Shown piece after piece: positions 1-12,053 of a stretch of DNA of 64,000 nucleotides. This DNA is from Muscardinus avellanarius. Its lineage: Eukaryota; Chordata; Mammalia; Rodentia; Gliridae. A program made the position numbers and the translations under genes. Location: positions 122,126,721 to 122,190,720 of the forward strand of contig OY726559.1 of assembly GCA_963383645.1 (NCBI GenBank), in the 5' to 3' direction. Position 1 is the first letter of the stretch. Every line of letters starts with the position of its first letter. The notes below the pieces were generated by a model. It ran no database searches and was not told the DNA's origin. It saw only the letters and a program-made list of their open reading frames with translations.

Positions 1-138
1 ACACTCCCAGACCTATTTTATACTTTTTATTTGGAAACAGGGTCTCTTAAGCCAGCACACCTGGATTCAACCCTGTGTGATCCTCCTGTCTCTGCCTCCC
101 AAGCACGGGGATTACAAGCGTGTGCCACCATGACCAGC
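1..138 (-). mobile_element. B1-dID SINE, cut by window start
   Basis: Antisense copy lacking its ID-like end, which lies outside the window. What remains is the linker and the complement of the 7SL/B1-like half, ending in the complement of the GTGGTGGCAC start. The family is a dimer: the left half has a pol III A box region (GTGGTGGCGCACGC) and B box (GGTTCGAAGCC), the right half resembles an ID tRNA-derived SINE with an internal deletion. Confidence 0.85.
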
Positions 139-176
139 AAAACCTTTTACAAATTTTAACACCACACCCAAAGCTA

Positions 177-1697
177 ACAAGCAAGGCCACCTGAAACCCT
201 ACTAACGTTTTTCCTAATTACAATGCAACCTGAAATCTAACCCCAACATGAATGCAAACTCTGATAGTACCATCCAACCCTAATCTGAAACACATCCTTC
301 TCCTAATTCAAACCTTAATTCACTCACCACCCCAAAGCCTTCCATAGAGCCTTAATCCAAATGCAAACCATACCTTGTACCCCACCTGTAAAAAACGTGA
401 TGCTTTCCCTAAATCTCCCCCTGAACACTAATGTCCAGCTCTCACCCTAAGCACAATCTTTCTCAAAATTGTAATGTCTACCCAATTCTGTCACAGAAAA
501 CAAACTTGAATCCTAATCAAAACTTTTTCAAATTTTAACCCCAACTCCAATGCTAAGGAGCAAGACTACTTAAAACCCTCATATGAACCTTTTCCTAATT
601 TCATTGACACCAAAAATCTAAAACTACCATGAATGCAAACTCTAATACTTGCATCCAACCCTAACCTGAAACACATCCTTCTCCGAATTCAAACCACAAT
701 TCTCAAACCAACCTAAACTCCTAATGGAGCTTTAACCCAAATGCCAACCATACCAGTATTCTGAATACTGAACAAAACATAACCCTTATCCTAATGTCCA
801 GCTCTAACCCTCAGCACATTCTTTCTCCAAATCATAAGTTCTGCCCAATTTGAACACAGAAAACTAACTCAAACCCCAATCAAAACCTTTCCAAATGTTA
901 ACCACACCATAAATATAACATGCCCAACTGGCTCAAATTCTGATCAAAAGCATCTTCTAATTACAACCCAACACAAGTGCTAATCCTTTCAGCATAACTA
1001 CCTTTCAGCATAACTATAACACTAATAGCCAGTGCTAACAAGAATCATATTCTATCCGAATTCCAGCACAAATTCCCATGCTACAAGAAACTGAGACAAC
1101 ATTAATGCACATCATTCCCATAATTTAATCTAGGAGAAAACCTAACCCTGTCACAACCCCTAACACACGCATCAGGCCCAATCCCGATGCTCACCAAATC
1201 CATACCCCTATCTCAGCACAAACCTAACCCTTCACTCTAAATCTCACCTTTACAGTACTATCTAGCTCCAATGCTATACATGCACTTGTTCTAATTGTAA
1301 AGTGACCTGATTCTAATATATAAAACTAATTCAAACCCTAATCAAACATTTCCCAAACCTTAACCTCAATTCTAATATGCCAAACTATCTTATTTCCTAA
1401 TTACAACCCAACACAAACTACAAGCCTACTTTTAGACATAACTCCAAAGCTAACGAGGCTAATGAGCAAAACTACCTGAAACCCCATGAAAAACCTTTTC
1501 CTAATTACAATACAACTGAAATCTAACCTTAACACAAATGCAAACTCTACTACTACTATCCGGCCCTAACCTGAAACACATCCTTCTCCTAATTCCAACC
1601 TCAATTCTCTCATTCACCCAAACTGTTTCATATAGCCTTAATCTAAATGCAAACCATACCTATACTCCAAGCCCTGAACAAAATGTAACCCTTATCT
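177..1697 (-). repeat. CCCTAA-rich degenerate satellite, C-strand arm
   Basis: The block is made of hexamer-like words around AACCCTAA and AATCCTAA, but is organised in a longer unit. The stretch from about 177 to 375 recurs at about 553 to 750 (period close to 370 bases) and part of it again at about 1462 to 1660. The stretch 436-560 recurs at 802-930. Divergence is high and there is no open frame. I do not recognise the family; the telomere-like composition may be coincidental or ancestral. From about 960 to 1590 it pairs as an inverted repeat with the G-strand arm. Confidence 0.75.
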
Positions 1698-2560
1698 AAG
1701 GATTGATGTAAGGTTGGGGTTGAGGTTAAAATTTGTAAAAGTTTTGATTAGTATTCTAATTTGTTTTGTGCGATAGAACTGGGTAGACCTTACAAATAGG
1801 AAAAGTGTTGGATTCACATCAGAGCTGGATAGTAATGTAAAGTTGAGATTTAGGGTAGAGGCTTAGGTTTGTGCTATGTTTAGGGTATGCATCTGAGTTA
1901 GGGCGGGATGTGAGGGTCAGAGTTTGGGTGACGCTTAGGGTTTATGTTAGATGAAAGTAAGGATATGGTGTGCATTACTTTTCACTGCGGGCAATAGTTT
2001 CTCTTATCCTTGGAAATTGGGTTGGAATTTGGAAAGACTAGGATTCTTGATAAAGTTTGGTATTAGTGTTAGAGTTGTATTAGTGTTGAGTTAGGTAGGG
2101 TTGTAGTTTGTGTTGGGTTGCAATTAGAAAATTAGATCATTTGGCATATTAAAGTTAGGGTTAAGGTTAGGGTTTAGGAAATGTTTTATTAGGGTTCAAA
2201 TTCATTTTTTGTGTTAGAATCAGGTCACCTTATAATTAGAAAAAGAGCATGTTTAGTGTTGCAGCTAAATAGTATTGTAAAGGTGAGGGTAAAGGGTCAG
2301 GTTTGTGATGACATAGGACTATGGATGTGGTGAGCTATGGGATTGGGCCTCATGTGAGTGTTAAGAGTTTGAGATAGGGTTATGGTTCCTTCTAGTTTAA
2401 AGTAGGGTATGGCAGGTGTTAATATTTGCTCTCTGAGTTAGTGTCTTGTAGTCTGGGAAGTTGTGCTCAAATTCAGAAAGAATAAGATTTTTATTAGCAC
2501 TGGGTATTAGTGTTAGATTTATGTTTAAAGGGTTAGAGTTTTTGTTAGGGTTAGGGATCA
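1698..2560 (+). repeat. TTAGGG-rich degenerate satellite, G-strand arm
   Basis: Same family as the preceding block on the opposite strand. The reverse complement of 2100-2190 matches 1333-1425, and the reverse complement of 2190-2520 matches about 1020-1330 with few length changes. It also holds an internal direct repeat: 1785-2080 resembles 2240-2520, period about 455 bases. Short telomere-like runs occur, for example at 2154-2178. The strand switch is sharp at about 1697-1710. Confidence 0.75.
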
Positions 2561-2798
2561 TAGTCAAATATTAAAGCCAGTAGAAGACAGAAAATCATTA
2601 AAATCAGATAAGGAATCAATGAGGTAGAAGATAAAACAAACAAAATCAACAACATCAAAAGTTGGTTCCTCTTATAAATAAACTAGATGAACATTAGCCA
2701 ACCTACCCAAAGAAAGAGAAAATCAATCCAAATTATTAAAAGAAGAGAATTATAAAATTGATAGTATTAGAAATCCAAAGATCAATAAAAAGTATTTT

Positions 2799-2987
2799 TT
2801 TTTTGGTGGTACTGGGGTTCCTGGAAGTCCTTCTATTTCTGGGCTACACTCCCAGACCTATTTTTACATTTTTATTTGGAAACAGGGTCTCCTAAGCCAA
2901 CGCGCGCGGCTGGCTTCGAACCTGCGCGATCCTCCTATCTCTGCCTCCCAAGTGCGGGGATTACAAGCGTGCGCCACCACGCCCAGC
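2799..2987 (-). mobile_element. B1-dID SINE, young type
   Basis: Antisense copy inside the old L1. The 13-bp target duplication TAAAAAGTATTTT is at 2786-2798 and 2988-3000. The B box complement is intact and CpGs are retained. Confidence 0.9.
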
Positions 2988-3087
2988 TAAAAAGTATTTT
3001 AAAAAACTATACTCTGACAAAATTGAAACATAGAAAAAAATGACAAATTTCTAGACATATACAACTTTTCTAAATTGAATCAAGAAG

Positions 3088-3292
3088 GCCAGGTGTTGTG
3101 GTGCATGCTTGTAATCCCCACACTTGGGAGGCGGAGATAGGAGGATCACACAGGTTCGAAGCGAGCAGCTCTGGCTTAAGAGAACGTGTTTCCAAATATA
3201 TATATATATATATATAAATTAGATGTCTGGGAGTGTATCCTGGAGGTAGAAGGGTTTCCAGGAACCCCAGTAACATCAAAAAAATAAAATAT
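3088..3292 (+). mobile_element. B1-dID SINE with internal (AT)n
   Basis: Sense copy with a 16-bp duplication AAATTGAATCAAGAAG at 3072-3087 and 3293-3308. The linker between its two halves has expanded into an (AT)n run at about 3197-3216. Confidence 0.88.
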
Positions 3293-3496
3293 AAATTGAA
3301 TCAAGAAGAGTAAGAAAATTAAACTGACCGATAGAAATCAAGGGATTGAAAGAGTAATAAAGAGACTACCATCAAAGAAAAATCCAGGTACAGATATTGT
3401 TCTAGTTGAATTTTACAAAAACGTATATGGAAGGTATAAAAGGAACTAAGGACAAAAATCACATGATCATTTCAATGATGCTAAAAAAGCACTTGT

Positions 3497-4514
3497 GAAG
3501 ATGATGATGGAGAAAAGCAGTGTTTATGAGTCCCGCTAACAATCTATCTCTATTACCACAAAATCAGCATCTTTCATAGCCAGAAAACACCATCAGCAGA
3601 GAAATAAAAACTGTAAATACAAGGGACAGAGAAAAATAGGGCTGGAAGAACAACCAGACATCAGAAAAGAAACCAGCCTGCAGTGCCGTGGCCAGAGTCT
3701 CAGTGCAGTGCTGCGGCAGCGCCATCTTTCCTCATAGCACCAGGCTCCAGAGAGGAGAGGGACTCAGAATGGAGCTCAAAACCAGAGAGGAGATATGCCA
3801 GCCTCACGGCCGAGGATGCAGCAGCAGCGCCATACTGCTGGCAGCAGTGGCAAATTCAGTGGATGGCTCCATATCAGCGCACATAACAACCCACGAGGCT
3901 CCAGAGAGGAGGGGTGGACAGCGAGCTGAAGTGAGTAGCTGCGGAACAGCCGGGCAGAATTCAGCAGTTTTTTCAGCACAAGGAGCATCTACAGCTCCCG
4001 GGGGCCAGGCTCAGTACACACTGCAGGGACTCAGAGCCGAACTCAAAAACAGAGAAGAAATACGCCAGCCTCATGGCCAAGGGCGTGGCAGCAGTGCCAT
4101 ATCGCGAGTGGCAGCAGCAGCATGTTCACTGAGTCCACTGCAGCTCCATCAGCGCACTCAATAACCATGAGTCAAATTGCAGCCCCTCGAGGAGAAATCC
4201 CAGTAGTGCACTCCCAGGGACTTACGCAGATAGACTCTCTGGGTTCGGAGACTTTTGCAGTCCAATGCAGTTGGGGAGTGGTGGCAGAAGAGATATCACA
4301 CCATAGTTGCAGCTCCCTGTGAGAGAACGCCCAGCCTGGCACCCCCATGGTCTAAAGCAGCCTTGATTGACTCCCTGGGTCTGAGACTTTGCGATACAAC
4401 CCAGTAAAGAAGTAGTGGGGACTGAGATACTACAGACTCAAGATCCATAGCACCTTAAGTGAAGTCGTAGTGACCCAAGGGAAGAACCCAGAGAAGGCAC
4501 AAACTTCCAAAATC
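3497..4514 (+). promoter_or_regulatory. L1 copy A 5'UTR with two promoter-like modules
   Basis: GC-rich 5'UTR. A module with GCAGCAGCGCCATA (about 3740-3860) recurs in diverged form at about 4025-4140, so the leader holds two related monomer-like units. The GCCAT cores resemble YY1 half sites. The 5' end corresponds to the AAGATGGCGAC start of the ORF1-only elements but is mutated here. Promoter function is inferred from L1 biology. Confidence 0.6.
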
Positions 4515-5426
4515 ATGGGAAAGAGGAATAACAATGGAGCAATGAATGCCCACAACTCCACAACATCAGAATCTGATAACACAAAAATCCAGAGATCTCT
4601 AGAAGATCAAATCAGGAAAATAACTGTAGAAATAATAGAGGACTTTCAAAAAGAATTCAGAGAGAGTCAAAAAGAGATAAAGGATGCAATCATTGAAGTA
4701 AAAGCCTCAATTCAAAGTATAAACAACAGATTAGACCACATGGAGAATAGAATCTCACTCCTAGAAGATGATCACTCCAAAAATGAATGCACAGTTTCTA
4801 ATTTAGAAAAAAATTCCGACAGCAGAAATCTGACATTGAAGAAATATGGGCCTATTTTAAAAGAGATAACGTAAGAATAATTAGAATAGAGGAGGGAAAG
4901 AAGGTGAAACCAAAGGGATCAATAATCTCTTCAAGGAAGTAATAGCAGAAAATTTTCCAAACAGAGCAAGAGGTCAATACACAGGTCCAGGAAACTTATA
5001 GAACTCCCTTTAGACAGGATCAGAGAAGAGGATCCCCACACCACATAACTGTCAAAATGACTAATGTGGAAGCCAAGGAGAGAATCTTAAAGGCAACAAT
5101 AACAAAAACAGGCCATGAAATTCAGAGGCAAATGAATTAGAATCACTCCAGACTTCCCAAACCAAGTCATGAAAGCCAGAAGGGCATGGAGTAACATATT
5201 CCAAACTCTGAAAGAAAACTTCCAGCCAAAAATATCCTACCCAGCAAAATTATCTATCAAATTAGATGGGGAAATAAGAAGCTTCCATGACAAACAGAAA
5301 CTGAAGGAATTTATGTCTTCAAAACCAGCGTTAGAGAAAATACTCAAAGAGATTAACTACAAAGAAGAAATAGGTAATACACATCAGAACCAAATAAACA
5401 AGATTTCCCATTCAGCAGACAACTAA
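4515..5426 (+). pseudogene. L1 ORF1 (copy A), frameshifted
   Basis: L1 ORF1p is an RNA-binding trimeric chaperone. ATG at 4515 (start MGKRNN), TAA at 5424-5426. An N-terminal coiled-coil part is open to about 4800, where an indel after an A run breaks the frame. Further indels lie near 4900-4970 and 5110. The C-terminal domain is recognisable again at 5169-5426 (QPKISYPAKLS). Compared with the intact 918-base version at 12054 it is 6 bases shorter overall. Confidence 0.85.
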
Positions 5427-5470
5427 GCAAAGAAGAATAAACAATATCTCAAACAGAAATAATATATTAA

Positions 5471-8400
5471 CATGTTAGGAATTAAAAATTATCTCTTTAT
5501 AATCACACTGAATGTAAACAGCCTCAACTTCCCAATAAAAAGACATAAAGTGGCAAAATGGATTAAAAACTAGAATCCATCCATCTGCTGCTTACAAGAA
5601 ACACACCTTACAAGTAAAGATAGGAACAAACTCAAGGTAAAGGGCTGGAGCAAGGTAATCCATGCTAATGGAACTCAAAGGAGCCAGAGTAGCAACTATG
5701 GTAACAGACAAGTTAGACTTCAACCCCAAACTTATTAGAAGAGACAAAGAAGGTCATATTTTACTGGTAAAATGAGTAATCCAGCAAGAGGAAATAACAA
5801 TAATCAACATCTATGCCCCAAACATAGGTGCAGCTACTTTCATAAATCAAACTCTTTGTGACATGAAGTCACACATAAATCCCAATACAATAATACTGGG
5901 AGACTTCAACACACCTCTCAAAAGGCTAGACTGATCTTCCAGACAAAGGGTCAGTAAAGATGCCTCAGAAGTAAAGAACACCATTAACCAAATGGACCTG
6001 TTGGACACATATAGAATATTTCACCCAACTACAGCAGAGTTTACATTTTTCTCAGCTGCTCACGGAACCTTCTCCAAAATAGATCACATCCTGGGACACA
6101 AAATGAGCACTAGCAAATTTTAAAAATGTTACATACTTCCCTGTGTCATTTCAGACCATAATTGAATGAAACTAGAAATCAACTATAAGAAGACCCAGAG
6201 AAACAACATAAACATGTGGAGACTGAACACCACACTTCTGAATGAAGAATGGGTCATAGAAGATGTAAGAGGTGCAATCAAGAAATTTCTAGAAACAAAT
6301 GAAAATAAAGATACAACATATCAAAACCCATGGGACACTTTGAAGGCAGTACTAAGAGGAAAATTTATAGCACTGAGTGCTCACATAAGAAAAACAGAAA
6401 ATCTTCAAATAAATAACCTAATGACACACCTCAAAGCTCTTGAAAAGCAGGAACAATTGAACCCCAAAGTCAGCAGAAGACAGGGAATTATTAAAAATAG
6501 TGCAGAAATTAAGAAAATAGAGAATAAAAAAGCAATACAGAAAATCGACAAATCCAAAAGCTGGTTTCTTGAAAAAATTAACAAGATTGATAAACCACTA
6601 GCCAATCTAACTTAAAAAAAAGATAGAATCAACCCAAATTATGAAGATAAGAGATGAAAAAGGAGACATTACTACTGACAGTGTAGAAACCCAGAGAATT
6701 ATCAGAAACTACTTTGAAAAGCTATACTCCAACAAAATGGAAAATCTGGAGGATATTGACAGCTTCTTAGATAAATACAACCTTCCTAAACTGAGTCAAG
6801 AAGATATAGAACACTTAAACCAACCAATAACAATCAAAGAGATTGAAACAGCAATAAAGAGCATATCATCAAAGAAAAGCCCAGGACCAGATGGTTTCCC
6901 AAGTGAATTCTATAAAACCTTTATAGAAGAGCAAACCCCAAATACTCTTCAAACTATTTTGTGAATTAGAAAAAACTGGGACTCTCCCAAATATATTCTA
7001 TGAAGCCAACATCACTCTAATACCCAAACCGAATAAAGACAGTTTAAGGAAGGAAAACTACAGGCCTATATCTCTGATGAACTTGGATGCAAAACTGCTA
7101 AACAAAATACTAGCAACACGCATTCAAAAACCACATCAAGAAAATCATACACTATGACCAGGTAGGGTTCATCCCAGGGATGCAAGGCTTGTTCTACATA
7201 CAAAAATCAATCCATGTAATTCACCATATGATCAGAATCAAAGACAAAAATCACATGATCATTTCAGTAGATGCTGGAAAAGCATTTGATAAAATTCAAC
7301 ATCCATTTATGATAAAAAAAACACTGCAGAAAATTGGAATAGAAGGAACATATCTCAACATTATTAAGGCAATCTACAATAGGCCAACCGCCAAAATCAT
7401 ATTAAATGAGGAAAAACTTCAAGAATTCCCCCTAAAAACAGGAATGAGACAAGGATGTCCATTATAACCACTTCTCTTCAATATAATACTAGAAACTCTA
7501 GCCAGAGCAATAAGGCAAGAAAAGAAAATCAAAGGAGTACAAATATGAAAAGAAGAACTCAAACTTTCACTATTTGCAGATGACATGATACTATATTTAG
7601 AAAATCCAACAAACTCAACCAAAAGGCTTATAGAACTGATAAAAAATTCAGCAAAGTATCTGGATACAAAATCAATCTTAAAAAATCAGAAGCTTTCCTG
7701 TACACCAACCATAAATCCACTGAAAAAGAAATTCAGAAAACACTTCTACTCAGGATTTCCCACAAAAAAAATAAAATACTTAGGAATAAACTTGACTAAG
7801 GAGGTAAAAGATCTCGATAAAGAAAATTATAAAACACTAAAAAAAGAAATTGAAGATTGTCTTAGAAGATGGAAAGATCTTCCATGTTCATGGATTGGCA
7901 GAATAAATATCATTAAAATGGCCATCCTCCCAAAAGTGATCTATCGATTTAATGCAATGCCCATTAAACTACCAAGATCATTCCTCACAGACACAGAAAA
8001 AACAGTCCTTAAATTTATCTGGAATAACAAAAAGCCCAGAATAGCCAAGGTAGTTCTCAGCAACAAAAACCATTCAGGAGGAATCAAAATACCTGTTTTT
8101 AAACTATATTACAAAGCCATTGTAATAAAAAACAGCATGATTCTGGCAAAAAAAAAAACAAAAAAAAAAAACCAACAACAACAAAAAAAACCCACATAGA
8201 CCAATGGAGCAGAATAGAAGACCCAGAAACAAGTCCACACACTTTCAGCCAATTGATTTTTGACAAAGGCACCAAAAACATACACTGGAAAAAAGATAGC
8301 CTCTTCAACAAATGGTGTTGGCAAAACTGGCTAACCATATGCAGACAACTGGAAATTAATCTGTACAGGGTGTACGTTCTCACCCTGTACAAGAGTTAAT

Positions 8401-9289
8401 TCACAATAGAACAAAAACTTGGAAATCAAACCAGAGACCTTGAAGCTCCTTGAAGAGGGCATAGGTCCAACACTGCAACACATAGGCACAGATAAACACT
8501 TTCTCAACAAGACCCCAAAGACACAACAAATTAAAAGGCGAATCAATACATGGGATTGCACGAAACTGAAGAGCTTCTGTTCAGCAAAGGAAACTATCAA
8601 GAACCTCAATCAAGAGCCAACAGAATGGGAGAAGATTTTTGCCACCTACACCTCTGATAGAGGACTAATATCTAGAATATACAGAGAACTCAAAAAACTC
8701 AATACTAAGAAAACAGAGCATCCAATAACAAAATGGGCAAGTGAACTAAATAGACACTTCACAAAAGAAGAAATTCAAATGGCCAATAAATACATGAAAA
8801 AAATGCTCAACATCACTGGCAATCAGAGAGATGCAAATCAAAACTACCCTGAGATTTTATCTAACTCCAACTAGAATGGCAATCATCCAAAACACAAACA
8901 ACAACAACAGATGCTGGCGAGGATGTGGAGAAGTGGGAACTCTAAGACATTGTTGGTGGGATTGCAAATTAGTGTAACCACTTTGGAAAACAGTATGGAG
9001 AATTCTCAGAAGAATGGGAAGAAATGTACCATTTGATCCAGCAATACTACTTCTGGGTATTTACCCAAAAGATAGGAAACCAAACTACCAAACTAATGCA
9101 TGTGTATCTATGTTCATAGCTGCACAATTCACCATAGCCAAACTATGGAACCAGCCAAGATGCCCATCAACAGATGAATGGATTACAAAACTGTGGGATA
9201 TGTACACAATGGAATTTTACACCACCATTAAAAAAACTCAATTACATTATTTTCAGGGAAATGGATGGAACTGGAGGACATTATGCTAA
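5471..9289 (+). pseudogene. L1 ORF2 (copy A), endonuclease-RT remnant
   Basis: ORF2p supplies the nicking endonuclease and reverse transcriptase for target-primed insertion. The endonuclease region (about 5471-6160) has many stops. Longer open pieces: 6166-6615, 6641-6964 (SPGPDGF motif near 6880), 7180-7467 (MRQGCPL near 7440), 7585-8199, 8419-8874 and 9014-9289. The RT catalytic FADD is encoded at 7572-7583. The C-terminal part ends at TAA 9287-9289. An A/C-rich expansion at 8149-8193 interrupts the domain after the RT. Not functional. Confidence 0.88.
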
Positions 9290-9594
9290 GTGAGATTAGC
9301 CAGACACAAAAAATAAGAAATCAGATGCTTTCCCTAATATGTGAGAGTTAGGGAGAAATGGTTCATAGGAGTAACTCTAGATGAAAAAGGAAATCCTATA
9401 GAGGAGCAAACAAGGCAACCTAAAGGAGGAGAAAGGAGGGGGGAAGAGGAGTCTTTAAAACACACAATGTACTGAAACATATCAAAGTCAACCACTAAGC
9501 CAAGCAAGGGAAGGAGGGATGGGGAGGGAATGGGGTGGGAATTGGGTAGGGGTTAAATCAGTGATGTGTGCATGTATGTATACACAAGTTTTTT

Positions 9595-9819
9595 GTTTTT
9601 TTGGTTTTTGTTTTGGTGGTACTGGGGGTGGAACCCAGAGGCTTTCTACCTCCAGGCTATACTCCCAGACCTTTTTTTTATATTTTATTTGGAAACAGGG
9701 TCTCACTAAGTTGCTGAAAGCCTCACTAAGTAGCTGAGGCTGGCTTCAAACCTGTGTGATCCTCCTGTCTCAGCCTCCCAAGCGAGGGGATTACAAACGT
9801 GCACCACCACACCTGGCCA
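9595..9819 (-). mobile_element. B1-dID SINE inside L1 3'UTR
   Basis: Splits the 3'UTR of L1 copy A. A 12-bp duplication CACAAGTTTTTT begins at 9583 and again at 9820. The left half has GCTGAGGCTGGC, typical of an older subtype than the GCGCGC-rich copies. Confidence 0.88.
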
Positions 9820-9923
9820 CACAAGTTTTTTTTAGCCCAAGATGATGTATGAATATAATGTAATGCACCAATAAAAATTTTAAATAAAAGAAAATAAAAA
9901 AATAAAAAATAAAAAGCACTTGT

Positions 9924-10261
9924 CAAAATCCAGCACCCATTCATTAAAAAAAAAAAAAAAAAAACACTTCAGGGAATCAAAATAGAAGGAACTTACCAAA
10001 ATATAAAGGCAATATCTGATAAACCCGCAGCCAACATCACATTGAATGGGGGTAAACTATGATAATTTCTTTTAAAATAAGTAACAAGTCAAGAATGTCC
10101 ACTATCACCATTCTTTTTCAAAATAGTACTGGAAATTCTAACCAGAGCAAAAAGGCAATAGAAGGAAATTAAATAAATACAACTAGGGAAATATCTGAAA
10201 TTATCTTTATTTGCATATGACATGATCCTATACACAGAAGACACAATAAACTCAAACAAAA
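9924..10261 (+). mobile_element. Old L1, ORF2 fragment (segment 2 of 4)
   Basis: Continues the RT-domain text of segment 1 directly after the duplication of copy A, with an A run at 9945-9963. Several frame breaks. It ends where an antisense L1 begins at about 10262. Confidence 0.75.
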
Positions 10262-11540
10262 ATTTTTATTTATTCATTTTATTTATATTTAGTTTTTTAT
10301 TTGTGCATTGTTTTATGTATCTTAATGGGATAAAAGACTTGTGGAGAAACGCATGCACACATCACTCAATTAGCCCTTACCCAATCCCCACTTCATTACT
10401 TCCCCATCCCTGCTTCCCATGCTTGTCTTAGTATTGTCTTTGACATGTTTGTTTAAGTACATCTTCTGCTTTAGAGAGTTTCCCTCTTCCCCCTCCCATC
10501 CCCTCATTTAGGTCACCTTATTTGCTCCTGTATAGGATCTCCTTCTTCATCTAGAGTTCCTCCTGTTACCCATTTCTCCCTAGCTTTCACATATTAGGGA
10601 AAGCATCTGATTTCCTCTTTTTGTGACTGACTAATCTCAGCATAATGTCCTCCAGTTTCATTCATTTTTCTGTAAATGATGTAATTGTGTTTTTCCTTAT
10701 GACTGAGTAAAATTCCATTGTGTACATATCCCACAGTTTTGTAATCCATTCATCTGTCGATGAACATCTTGGCTGGTTCCATAGTATGGCAATGGTGAAT
10801 TGTGGAGCTATGAGCATAGATACACATGCATTAGTTTAGTAGTTTGGTTTCCTTTCTTTTGGATAGATACCCAGAAGTGGTATTGCTGTATCAAATGGTA
10901 AGTTCGTTCCCATTATTCTGATGATATCCATACTGTTTTCTAAAGTGGTTGCACTAATTTGCAATCTCACCAACAATGTTTAGGAATTCTCACTTCTCCA
11001 CATCCTTGCCAGCATTAGTTTTTTTTTGTGTTATGAATGATTGCCATTCTAGTTGGAGTTAGATGAAATCTCAGGGTAGTTTTGATTTGCATCTCTCTGA
11101 TTTCCTTTTCTTGCCTTATTGCTCTGTCTAGATTCTCAAGTACTATATTGAAGAGAAGTGGTGATAATGAACATCCTTTTTCTTGCTCCTATTTTTAGGG
11201 AGAATTCTCAAAATTTTTCCCCATTTAATATGAATTTGGCTGTGGGCCTATTTTAGATTACCTTTATGATATGGAGGTATTGATTCTCTGCAATGCTTTT
11301 AATCATGTGATTTTTGTCTTTGGTTCTATTTATATGATAAATTGCATGTATTGATTTTTGTATGTTGAACCAGCCTTACATCCCTGGGATGAACCCTACC
11401 TGGTCATGGTGTATGATTTTCATCATGTGGTTTTGAATGCAGGTTGCTAGTATTTTGTTTAGCAGTTTTGCATTCAAGTTCATCAAAGATATAGCCCTGT
11501 AGTTTTTCTTCCATGAACTGTCTTATTTTGTTTTGGTATT
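10262..11540 (-). mobile_element. 5'-truncated L1, antisense
   Basis: Begins with the complement of an A-rich tail and the L1 3'UTR (TTGTGCATTG... at about 10300), then the complement of the ORF2 C-terminus and part of the RT domain up to about 11540. It interrupts the old L1 between its counterparts of 7620 and 7640 in copy A. Many stops; an internal jump near 11100 suggests a deletion. Confidence 0.8.
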
Positions 11541-11602
11541 AACTGAGTATAAATTCAGCAAAGTGCCTGGATAATACAAAATCAATTTAAAAGAAGCAGA
11601 AG
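11541..11602 (+). mobile_element. Old L1 fragment (segment 3 of 4)
   Basis: About 60 bases matching copy A from 7640 onward (AAATTCAGCAAAGTG). Its end, AAAAGAAGCAGAAG (11589-11602), is the target site of the next insertion. Confidence 0.7.
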
Positions 11603-12053
11603 GAGGCACACGCTGCAGGGATTCAGAGTGGAAATCAAAACCAAGAAGAAAAACTCCAGCCCCACAGCTGAGGGCGTAGCAGCGGCGCCATATTGCCACC
11701 GGCGGCAGCAGCAGCGAATTTACCGAATTCAGTACAGCTACATCTGCGTACTCAAGAACAGTGAGTCAAATTGCGGGCCACAGAGGAGAAATCCCAGTAC
11801 TGTACTCCCTGGGACTTGACCCAGTGGGGGAGAGGCGGTGGCAGAGATATCACACCATAGGAGAACGTGCAACCTGGCACCCCCCACAGTCTAAAGCAGC
11901 CTCTATCGACTCTCTGGGTCGGAGACTCTGTGATACAACCCAGTAAAGCAGTAGTGGGGTCTGAGATACTACTGATTCGAGATCCAGAACACCTTAAGTG
12001 AAGTCATAGTGACCCAAGGGAAGAACCCAGGGAAGGCACAAACTTCTGAAATC

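Larger units (their letters stand above)
2570..3496 (+). mobile_element. Old L1, ORF2 fragment (segment 1 of 4)
   Basis: Diverged L1 ORF2 from the linker before the reverse transcriptase (RT) into the RT domain, with many stops. The wording matches the intact-like L1 next door: around 3361 the counterpart of the conserved SPGPDGF region, and near 3462 the counterpart of the segment at 7255. The element resumes at 9924, about 11540 and 14102 after later insertions. It is the oldest layer of this nest. Confidence 0.75.
3497..9910 (+). mobile_element. Near full-length L1 (copy A)
   Basis: The 13-bp duplication AAAAAGCACTTGT at 3484-3496 and 9911-9923 defines the ends. Order: 5'UTR (3497-4514), ORF1 remnant, ORF2 remnant, 3'UTR ending in CACCAATAAAAA and an A-rich tail. 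Compared with the full-length ORF1-only element at 18953 it lacks only about ten bases at the 5' end. Both ORFs are broken, so it is not autonomous now. Inserted into the RT region of the old L1; later hit by a SINE in its 3'UTR. Confidence 0.92.

Noticed and set aside
1..2560. Interstitial telomere fusion
   Set aside because: The hexamers are too degenerate, the strands run C-rich then G-rich (opposite of a fusion), and a 370-455 base higher-order unit is present.
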